DNA of 64,000 nucleotides from positions 186,001 to 250,000 of the forward strand of contig NZ_JAFMOW010000067.1 in the NCBI RefSeq assembly GCF_019049675.1, read 5' to 3'. Made by a program: the position numbers and the translations under genes. Positions 57,452 to 64,000 of this stretch are shown in pieces (positions within the stretch are counted from its first letter, which is position 1; every line of letters begins with the position of its first letter). Source of the DNA: Rahnella bonaserana. GTDB lineage: Bacteria; Pseudomonadota; Gammaproteobacteria; Enterobacterales; Enterobacteriaceae. The notes below the pieces were generated by a model that worked only from the letters and a program-made list of their open reading frames with translations, made no database searches and was not told the origin of the DNA.

Positions 57452-58177
57452 ATGTTAAATGCCATTCTGGAAGGAAAAGCGGGCAGGATAATGCTCGATG
57501 GCGGTGAACCACAAAGCTGGCGAACCGTTTTTCAGTCTTATGAGGATTTACTCACAGCAGCAATCTGGAGCCGCGTTAGCTATTTATCCCCGGCAGCAAT
57601 GGATCAGTTTTTTTCAGCGATGCTGGGAATTAACAGGGACAGTTGGGGAAAATTTGAATCCATCACTTTCTGGCCCAAATATGTTTTCCCTGATCCTGCT
57701 GATGAGAAGATGCAACCCTTTCTTTCAGGAGACGAACGATTTGCCGAACCCGATCTGGTGATCGCTTTTGAGCATACGGCGCTGATCATTGAAGTCAAAC
57801 CACCGGCTGGCGGCAGGCAATATCTGCAGCAATGGCGGAAAGAACTCTATACCTATCTGGCGGATGACAACGCCAAAGACAGCGTTCACTTTCTGGCGCT
57901 GGGCAATTTACCGGCCACTGCAGAGAACTGGTTTCAGGAACTAAAAACACAGTTTCCGCAGGTAGAGTTTCATGGCACGGAATGGCGCAGGGTTCGGGAG
58001 GTTTTCCAGTACGCAGAGTGGGAAGCGCCACAGGATAAGCGCATCGTCGCAGATTGCCTGAAGGCCCTTGCGCTCTACGGCATCCGGGAACCTCTGCTCC
58101 CCTGGCAACGATTCCATCAATTTATGGCAGATACACCGCTTTCCAATAATTTCTCATTTTTGAAGGAACAACAATGA
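57452..58177 (+). CDS. PD-(D/E)XK nuclease-like protein of unknown role
   Basis: A 241-residue protein with the fold signature E31 (helix S-Y-E-D-L-L-T-A-A), P100-D101 (F-A-E-P-D-L-V-I-A-F) and E114-V-K116 (A-L-I-I-E-V-K-P-P), the E...PD...ExK layout of PD-(D/E)XK nucleases. A helix with Q (Y-L-Q-Q-W-R-K-E-L-Y-T-Y-L) follows. It is not a family I can name. AAGGAG precedes the ATG, 17 bp after tssG; its stop overlaps the next gene (ATGA). Roles to consider are a T6SS-linked DNase or an element of the neighbouring DNA-modification defence. Confidence 0.6.
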   Translation: MLNAILEGKAGRIMLDGGEPQSWRTVFQSYEDLLTAAIWSRVSYLSPAAMDQFFSAMLGINRDSWGKFESITFWPKYVFPDPADEKMQPFLSGDERFAEPDLVIAFEHTALIIEVKPPAGGRQYLQQWRKELYTYLADDNAKDSVHFLALGNLPATAENWFQELKTQFPQVEFHGTEWRRVREVFQYAEWEAPQDKRIVADCLKALALYGIREPLLPWQRFHQFMADTPLSNNFSFLKEQQ

Positions 58178-58803
58178 TGCACGACCCTTTTGCTCAGGTC
58201 CGACAAGCCCACCGCATCTGCGGGGCGTATTACCAGCATATACTGCCGATGATCAACGAAGTCGCACAGAAAATGGAGGCATCGTTTCTGCTGTGGGACA
58301 CCTGGAGTTTCAACAAGCCGCCCCGCCGCGGGGCAAATCCGCTGGAAAACTGGAAATGGGACTTCCTGCCTATAATGGACGTTTCGTTTGTGTTCAGTAA
58401 ACAGCAACAACCCAACACGCCGATGAAAGCGACCGACTATGTGCTGGACTTTAAGCTGGTGACGGACAGCGAACTGGAATGTGACCAGCGTGTGTTGCAA
58501 TACGGTGAAGATGACGAACCGCCAGCCACAGGATTGAAAACCACGTCGGAAGAAGCCAAAAGCTATCTGAATGTGTATCTCTTTTCTGCGGTAAACGATG
58601 ATGCCACTTACGCATCCCCCGAAGACCTGTGGGGCAACTATGACGGATATCCTGAGACCGTTTCAAAGATGCAGTTATCGGATGATAAGAGCATCAAAGG
58701 CATCGGATTTTCTGTACCGCTGGCCGAGATTGCTGATGATGGTGGGGTGAATCGGCTAGTTGATAAGATTTCAGAGCACAGGAAATGCCTTATGGGACGC
58801 TGA
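58174..58803 (+). CDS. Partner of the PD-(D/E)XK-like protein, unknown function
   Basis: A 209-residue soluble protein, overlapping its partner by 4 bp, with an aromatic N-terminal helical region (A-Y-Y-Q-H-I-L-P-M-I-N-E-V-A), a W-x-W-D-F-L-P-I-M-D segment and an acidic middle (E-D-D-E-P-P). No signal, membrane segment or catalytic motif is seen. The coupling argues for an obligate two-gene unit; an acidic partner could be an inhibitor (immunity) or accessory subunit. Confidence 0.55.
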   Translation: MMHDPFAQVRQAHRICGAYYQHILPMINEVAQKMEASFLLWDTWSFNKPPRRGANPLENWKWDFLPIMDVSFVFSKQQQPNTPMKATDYVLDFKLVTDSELECDQRVLQYGEDDEPPATGLKTTSEEAKSYLNVYLFSAVNDDATYASPEDLWGNYDGYPETVSKMQLSDDKSIKGIGFSVPLAEIADDGGVNRLVDKISEHRKCLMGR

Positions 58804-59180
58804 GATTCGGTGACAGTCCGTAGATAAAAAAAGAAACTCATATATCGAACACCGGTTAAGTTAATTAGAAGACCTAATAATATTCCTCAGCGGAGTGTCA
58901 ACTCATGGCTATAAATCGATACTCCGCAGCTTAAGTCTAGTTTAAAAGTTCTTCCCCCCATTCCTGCTCGATGCCGTATCAGCGACCAGACTTATCGCTT
59001 CCTAAAATCATTCACCAAATTTAACCACTTGAAATTAGTTAAAAAAATCAAAAACCACTTCCCCTTATCAGAAGTTTATCTCTGGCTTTAGTTCCACCAT
59101 CAGCCCTTGTGAGTGCCTAGTACCAGTAACGTTAAAAGCGTTATCTTTGAAGAGAATTCAATAAAATCCTTATCAAATCC
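58804..59180. other. Boundary region between T6SS unit and dnd operon
   Basis: About 380 AT-rich bp with no gene. An inverted repeat (GCGGAGT at 58890-58896, ACTCCGC at 58921-58927, 24-nt loop) lies about 90 bp after the last gene and may mark transcript end. No T run follows. Confidence 0.4.
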
Positions 59181-59242
59181 TTGTCTTTTTTACGTAAAAA
59201 ACAATAATATTAAGGTAGCAAACGTTTTTTTTTACGTAAAAA
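59181..59242 (+). promoter_or_regulatory. dnd promoter with twin palindromic operators
   Basis: A candidate -35 TTGTCT (59181-59186) and -10 TAATAT (59205-59210) are spaced 18 bp. The first palindrome, TTTTTTACGTAAAAAA (59186-59201), fills the spacer. A second, TTTTTACGTAAAAA (59229-59242), lies just downstream of the expected start. The centres are 42 bp apart, about four helical turns. This is a repressor-operator layout; DndB has been reported to autoregulate dnd genes in Salmonella, but the binder here is inferred. Confidence 0.6.
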
Positions 59243-59264
59243 TTTTTCTTCAGGAAGCAAGAAT

Positions 59265-60350
59265 ATGGCAACCTTTGACACTGATTATTGCTACTCCTTC
59301 CCTGCGGTGCGAGGGATCCAGGCAGGTCGCCCCTTCTACATCGCCACTTGCCCTATGCGAATCATTCCCAAAATCTTCAGTTTCGACGAGAATGAAGTAC
59401 CGCCTGAGTTGCGTGCACAAAGAACGCTAAATAAAGCTCGCATTCCAGAAATGGTCCGCTACTTGCTTGAAAATCCGAGTGATTATGTTTTCTCAGCTCT
59501 CACAGCCTCCATTGCGGTTGATGTGCAATTTGATGAGTTTGAAAATTCTAATAACTTAGGAACGCTACGAGTGCCTATGGAAGCCCAGATTTTAATCAAC
59601 GATGGCCAGCACCGTAGGAAAGCGATCGAAGATGCCCTGGAAGAACGGCCCGAGCTGGGACAAGACAACATCCCCGTTTTATTTTTTGTAGATGAAGGAC
59701 TTAAACGCAGTCAGCAAATGTTTGCTGATTTAAATAAATACGCAATTAGGCCAAGCCCCTCTCTCGCGACACTCTATGATCACAGAGATATTAGTTCGAA
59801 TTTATCACGATACCTGGCAATGAACATTGAGCCGTTTATCGGGTTGACTGAAATGGAAAAATCCAGCATCAGCAAGTTTTCCAATAAGCTATTCACCCTC
59901 AGCAGCATCAAGCAAGCTACGCGCTCTCTGCTAGGAAAAGATCCCAAGGCCAACGATGTAGAGCAGTGTTCTGACCTTGCAGCCCAATATTGGCAAGCGA
60001 TATTTCACGTCATGCCAGACTGGCAACTAGCTGCAAAAAAAGAGGTATCTCCTGCACAGCTTCGCCAAGAGTATGTCCATGCGCACGGTATAGGGCTACA
60101 GGCTCTAGGGTTGCTAGGAAATTGCTTACTTTCTGAACACCCTGATTTATGGCAAAAAAAAATAGCGACACTAAGAGAATTTGACTGGCGAAAAAGTAGC
60201 CCAGATCTAACCAAACGCGCCATGCAACATGGTAAACTTAGCAAAACTACGGCTTCTATTCAGCTTACCTGTAATGCTCTAAAAATCGCATTATCGCTTC
60301 CCCTTTCTAACGAAGAACAAGAGCTTGAAGCTCAAATGGCTATCTCATGA
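59265..60350 (+). CDS. dndB: DNA phosphorothioation protein DndB (DGQHR domain)
   Basis: A 361-residue DndB with the diagnostic D-G-Q-H-R at residues 113-117 (I-N-D-G-Q-H-R-R-K-A-I-E), an R-x-x-Q-x-x-F-A-D-L-N motif (S-Q-Q-M-F-A-D-L-N-K) after it, and helical C-terminal half. DndB is not needed for sulfur insertion but limits or regulates modification. The ATG follows CAGGAAG. It is the first gene of the operon; its stop overlaps dndC by 4 bp (ATGA). Confidence 0.95.
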   Translation: MATFDTDYCYSFPAVRGIQAGRPFYIATCPMRIIPKIFSFDENEVPPELRAQRTLNKARIPEMVRYLLENPSDYVFSALTASIAVDVQFDEFENSNNLGTLRVPMEAQILINDGQHRRKAIEDALEERPELGQDNIPVLFFVDEGLKRSQQMFADLNKYAIRPSPSLATLYDHRDISSNLSRYLAMNIEPFIGLTEMEKSSISKFSNKLFTLSSIKQATRSLLGKDPKANDVEQCSDLAAQYWQAIFHVMPDWQLAAKKEVSPAQLRQEYVHAHGIGLQALGLLGNCLLSEHPDLWQKKIATLREFDWRKSSPDLTKRAMQHGKLSKTTASIQLTCNALKIALSLPLSNEEQELEAQMAIS

Positions 60351-61981
60351 GTAAACTAGTTCAGGCCCACGATCTGGGCGATTATGAAGACTTCATCAAT
60401 CAAGAGAACTTTGCCGGGAGACCCCTGGCAGAATATGTATCTGAAGTACAACGTATCTATTGTGCTGATAAGCGCCCGTGGGTAATTGGTTATAGCGGGG
60501 GGAAAGATTCCAGTGCCGTCATTACCTTGGTATATCTCGCTCTGTTAGGACTACCGCCAGCTATGCGGCAAAAAGACGTATTTCTGGTTTCATCCGACAC
60601 ATTGGTAGAAACCCCTGTCGTCGTCGATTTGATCAAGAAAACTATGTTGCGAATTGAAGCTGGTGCAAAACGCGCCGGGCTACCGATAACGCAGCATTCA
60701 GTCATGCCGAAAACTCATGAAACCTTCTGGGTTAATCTACTGGGTAAAGGTTATCCGGCTCCAACTCGCAGTTTCCGCTGGTGTACTGAGCGAATGAAAA
60801 TCAACCCGGTCAGTGATTTTATCAAAGATAAAGTCAGCCAGTTTGATGAAGTCATTGTGGTTCTCGGTTCACGCAGTAGCGAAAGCGCATCCCGTGCACA
60901 GGTCATCGCCAAACACAAAATTGATGGCACACGCCTCGCGAGGCACACCACACTCGCTAATGCATTTATATATACCCCTATTGATACCTGGGACACTGAA
61001 GACGTATGGAAATTACTTCGAGGTGCATTCCGTTATTGCCCAGATGATATCGATGAGTGGGAAAATCCATGGGGGGGGAACAACCGCCCGTTGTGGACGC
61101 TATATATGGACTCTTCCGCGCAAGGAGAATGCCCACTCGTTATCGATGACAGTACTCCATCTTGCGGAAGTTCACGCTTTGGTTGCTGGACCTGTACTGT
61201 TGTTACAAAAGATAAGGCGATGGAAAGCCTGATCCAAAATGGTGAAGTATGGATGTCGCCGTTGCTGAAATACCGGGATCTTCTGGCATTCACCACCGAT
61301 CCTGTAAATAAGGACACTTACCGAAATTATAAGCGTCGTAGTGGCAAGGTCAGTTACCAGTATGCAAAAGACGGTGAGGAAATAAGTGCTGAACGCAAGC
61401 ACGTTCCTGGCCCTTACTGGATGAAATACCGTCAACAGTGGTTGAAAGATCTACTTGAAATTGAGCGTGATATGAATGCTCAAGGCCATACCATCACGTT
61501 AATTACTCAACCTGAACTACATGCAATTCGCCAGGAATGGTTGAAAGATCCTAATGAACCCGACTGGTACGACACTTTGCCTGGTATTTATCGCGAAGTG
61601 TACGAGAAGGATTTAGATTGGGTGGTAGATGACCAGTCTCGATTTGATGCCAGCGATGCTGAATTACTCATGCAAATAGCCCAGGGATTTGATGTTGTTC
61701 CTGAAATGGTTATGAAACTGATCGAGCTTGAAGTATCGATGGAAGGTCTTAGTCGCCGTCAGGGTATCTTTGACAAACTCGGCACAATCCTGAAACAAGA
61801 TTGGGGTAGCCTGGAAGAGATCAAACAGCAGCAGGTAGCGTTGCAAACTCGCAATGAGCGTGATGTTCATCAGGAAGAAGTTATGAAACTGGAGAAGGAA
61901 CTTCACGAACTACAACGCCGAATTGTTGATGCTGGTGAATTCCCTGTTCTTGCTGGTGAGGAAAAAGAAAGTGTTAATTAA
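60347..61981 (+). CDS. dndC: DNA phosphorothioation protein DndC
   Basis: A 544-residue PP-loop ATPase of the PAPS reductase type: S-G-G-K-D-S-S at residues 50-56, C-T-E-R-M-K-I after the reductase core, and cysteines in C-G-S-S-R-F-G-C-W-T-C-T that should hold a [4Fe-4S] cluster. In Dnd systems DndC activates and transfers sulfur to the DNA backbone with sulfur supplied by a cysteine desulfurase. The C-terminal 120 residues are helical and charged. It overlaps dndB and dndD. Confidence 0.96.
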   Translation: MSKLVQAHDLGDYEDFINQENFAGRPLAEYVSEVQRIYCADKRPWVIGYSGGKDSSAVITLVYLALLGLPPAMRQKDVFLVSSDTLVETPVVVDLIKKTMLRIEAGAKRAGLPITQHSVMPKTHETFWVNLLGKGYPAPTRSFRWCTERMKINPVSDFIKDKVSQFDEVIVVLGSRSSESASRAQVIAKHKIDGTRLARHTTLANAFIYTPIDTWDTEDVWKLLRGAFRYCPDDIDEWENPWGGNNRPLWTLYMDSSAQGECPLVIDDSTPSCGSSRFGCWTCTVVTKDKAMESLIQNGEVWMSPLLKYRDLLAFTTDPVNKDTYRNYKRRSGKVSYQYAKDGEEISAERKHVPGPYWMKYRQQWLKDLLEIERDMNAQGHTITLITQPELHAIRQEWLKDPNEPDWYDTLPGIYREVYEKDLDWVVDDQSRFDASDAELLMQIAQGFDVVPEMVMKLIELEVSMEGLSRRQGIFDKLGTILKQDWGSLEEIKQQQVALQTRNERDVHQEEVMKLEKELHELQRRIVDAGEFPVLAGEEKESVN

Positions 61982-63980
61982 GCAACTCGTGCTGAATAAT
62001 TTCCGGGTATTCAGCGGTTCCCATACCATCGACCTAGCGCCAAGAACGCGTTCCCATGAGGCACATTCCCGGCCAATTATTTTATTTGGTGGTTTGAATG
62101 GTGCGGGAAAAACTTCGATTTTATCTGCCATCAGATTGGCTCTTTATGGTCGATTAGCTTTTGGTTCTTCCACACAGCAACAGGACTACATTGAGCAACT
62201 GAGCGAGTTGATTCATAACGGTGCTGAAACCACTCAGCGCCCAAAAGACGCGATGATCGAACTGACATTTACCTATAACAAAGGCGGTCAGGAGTCAGAA
62301 TTCACCGTTACCCGTAGTTGGATCAAAGGCAAAAAAGATAAACTTTCATTGCAAGAGAATGGGCAACCTCGTAGTGAATTGGACTATGATCAATGCCAGG
62401 GATTTCTAAACGAGTTAATCCCTCATGGTATTGCTGATCTCTTCTTTTTTGATGGTGAGAAAATTGCAGAGTTGGCGGAAGATGAATCCGGAAATATTCT
62501 GAGAACTGCTGTACGTCGTCTGCTGGGATTAGATCTAATCGATAAACTGCGCAATGACTTAGTGATATTTGTTAAGCGTCAGCAATCGAGCCAGTTAGAA
62601 GGCTCTCAACAACAGCAACTGGCTGAGCTTGAGGATCAAAGCAAAATGCTGTCTTATCAGACAGAAGCATTGCTAGAAAAAGCAGACTTCGCGAAAATAC
62701 GAGCTGATTTTCTTTCCAAAGATATTAGTCGATATGAAGGCATGTTAAATGCACAAGGCGGTGCCTTTGCGCGGACGAAGACACAAGAAAAACAGAAAGT
62801 TGAGACGCTGTTAAAAGATAAAGAACGTTTGGAGAAGGAATTACGACATGAATGTGATGGTTCTTTACCCTATGCTCTCGCCCCAAACATTTTATCACGC
62901 CTATTAAACCAACTTGTTGAAGAAACAGAGATTAAGCAGGCAAAAAATTTCGAGAAAGAGCTTAGTCTTTTTTTATCTAAGCTTAAAAATGATATTTCCT
63001 TACGTTCCAGCAGCGAGAGCAGCACAAAAATAATTGCCACTGAAGCGATTGAAGACAATCTGAAAGAGTATATGTCTGCTAAACCTACAGGGGATTTACT
63101 ATTTGATATCTCTGAGCGTGAAGTAGGTGTATTACAGCAATCTATCAAACAAGACAGTAAGAAAGCCTGGAAACGGTTTGAGCTTAATCGAAACCAACTA
63201 GCAGAAATAGAACAGCAGCTGGAGCAGGCAGCTGCAAATATTGCACGAGCACCGGAAGATGATCAGTTGCTCGATATTTTCGAGAAGCTGCGGGAACTTG
63301 ATCGCCAACGGGAAGCTGAGCGACAAAAATATCGCGCCCTTCTCGAAGAGGCAAAACAGACTAAACAACAACAGCTGGATTGTGTCCGTCAGATACAAAA
63401 AGCCCATGACTCAACCAGAAATCAACATAGCTTTAGCAGCGCATTTAAGAATGCTCAAGAGACGATCAATTTACTGGACCGCTATAGTGAAGTATTGACG
63501 CAGGCCAGAGTCAGAACGCTGTCAACGAACTTTGAATTGGCCTACCGTAAACTGGCCCGTAAAGAAGACCTGCAACTTTATTCACATATCAATCCTGAGA
63601 CATTTGATGTCGAACTTGTTGACGAAAAAGGTACTGTTATTAACCGTAAGCTCCTTTCAGCTGGTGAGAAACAGATATATGCGATCGCTATTCTCGAAGC
63701 GCTTGCAAAAACTTCTGGTCGGGATTTACCAGTGATTATAGATACGCCGCTAGGTCGCCTGGACTCTCAGCATAGGGATAAATTAATTAACCATTACTTC
63801 CCTTATGCCAGTCATCAGGTTGTTCTTCTTTCTACCGATACTGAAGTGGATGAACGTTATTTTGTCGATCAGCTGCGTGATGATATTTCTCATGCTTATG
63901 AGATTGTTTTTAATGCGAATACAAAGTCATCGACTCTCAAGCCAGGCTATTTTTGGGAATTAACCAAGGAGGCAATCTGA
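61971..63980 (+). CDS. dndD: DNA phosphorothioation protein DndD (SMC-like ATPase)
   Basis: A 669-residue ATPase of the RecN/SMC class: Walker A G-G-L-N-G-A-G-K-T-S at about 40-49, long charged coiled coil about 200-540, ABC signature L-S-A-G-E-K-Q at 562-568 and Walker B V-I-I-D-T-P-L-G-R-L-D-S at about 588-599. In Dnd systems it nicks or opens DNA at the modification site with DndE. Start: a GTG at 61971 with GAGGAAAA upstream and the expected N-terminus (L-I-K-Q-L-V-L-N-N-F) is preferred to the ATG at 61923, inside dndC. Confidence 0.95.
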   Translation: MLIKQLVLNNFRVFSGSHTIDLAPRTRSHEAHSRPIILFGGLNGAGKTSILSAIRLALYGRLAFGSSTQQQDYIEQLSELIHNGAETTQRPKDAMIELTFTYNKGGQESEFTVTRSWIKGKKDKLSLQENGQPRSELDYDQCQGFLNELIPHGIADLFFFDGEKIAELAEDESGNILRTAVRRLLGLDLIDKLRNDLVIFVKRQQSSQLEGSQQQQLAELEDQSKMLSYQTEALLEKADFAKIRADFLSKDISRYEGMLNAQGGAFARTKTQEKQKVETLLKDKERLEKELRHECDGSLPYALAPNILSRLLNQLVEETEIKQAKNFEKELSLFLSKLKNDISLRSSSESSTKIIATEAIEDNLKEYMSAKPTGDLLFDISEREVGVLQQSIKQDSKKAWKRFELNRNQLAEIEQQLEQAAANIARAPEDDQLLDIFEKLRELDRQREAERQKYRALLEEAKQTKQQQLDCVRQIQKAHDSTRNQHSFSSAFKNAQETINLLDRYSEVLTQARVRTLSTNFELAYRKLARKEDLQLYSHINPETFDVELVDEKGTVINRKLLSAGEKQIYAIAILEALAKTSGRDLPVIIDTPLGRLDSQHRDKLINHYFPYASHQVVLLSTDTEVDERYFVDQLRDDISHAYEIVFNANTKSSTLKPGYFWELTKEAI

Positions 63981-64000
63981 TGCTCCCAAATCGAATGGCA
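63980..64000 (+). CDS. dndE: DNA phosphorothioation protein DndE (5' end only)
   Basis: The ATG overlaps the dndD stop (TGATG), preceded by AAGGAGG. The seven codons visible (M-L-P-N-R-M-A) match the usual DndE start (M-L-P-N-R). The gene runs beyond the window edge. Confidence 0.8.

Noticed and set aside
59113-59430. Open frame covering the dndB leader
   Set aside because: It runs through AT-rich promoter DNA and out of frame through dndB; the promoter palindromes would be coding in it. No homology.

Overview
The window reads as chromosome of a member of the Enterobacterales, most like the Yersiniaceae (Rahnella, Ewingella or Serratia type). The housekeeping proteins (OsmY, RF3, RimI, HolD, RsmC, RhaT/S/R/B/A/D/M, YgiQ, SdaC) are recognisably close to their E. 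coli counterparts, the order osmY - prfC - rimI - holD - rsmC - tRNA-Leu resembles the E. coli yjj region, and a diverged ERIC element is present. The species cannot be fixed from the sequence alone.

Left part (1-12.2 kb): osmY, a secreted multidomain GH18 chitinase with an AT-rich upstream region, prfC, rimI-holD, divergent rsmC, an aldo/keto reductase divergent from a LysR regulator, three tandem tRNA-Leu(CAG) genes behind one strong promoter, a small membrane protein and a membrane diguanylate cyclase. Middle part (12.2-36.7 kb): a complete L-rhamnose locus (rhaT; rhaS and rhaR divergent from rhaB-rhaA-rhaD; then a lactaldehyde-reductase-type alcohol dehydrogenase and rhaM). The rhaT and rhaB promoters share a superimposable RhaS operator, -10 element and CRP site. 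It is followed by ygiQ, a SulP transporter, a single-chain dihydroxyacetone kinase, the sdaC-sdaB serine uptake and deamination pair, the yfiR-dgcN-yfiB cyclic-di-GMP module, and budR divergent from budA-budB (acetoin branch of 2,3-butanediol fermentation).

Right part (36.7-64 kb) is accessory. It has an HNH nuclease, a small satellite-phage-like pair of overlapping ORFs, a porin, an esterase, and then half of a type VI secretion cluster: vgrG, a Tle3-type lipase effector, three tandem mosaic lipoprotein genes that look like its immunity genes, PAAR, an unnamed membrane protein, tssM, tssJ, tssF and tssG. The tube, sheath, ATPase and part of the baseplate genes are not in the window. Directly downstream is an unrecognised two-gene unit whose first product carries an E...PD...ExK nuclease signature. 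The window ends in a dndB-dndC-dndD-dndE DNA phosphorothioation operon (dndE cut by the window edge, no dndA) with two TACGTA palindromes set at its apparent promoter.

The points most worth a second look are the twin palindromes before dndB, the PD-(D/E)XK two-gene unit between the T6SS and dnd, the mosaic array of three immunity lipoproteins, the incomplete T6SS, an ERIC element lying in the leader of the alcohol dehydrogenase gene inside the rhamnose operon, and the unusual acceptor-stem mismatch in two of the three tRNA-Leu copies.
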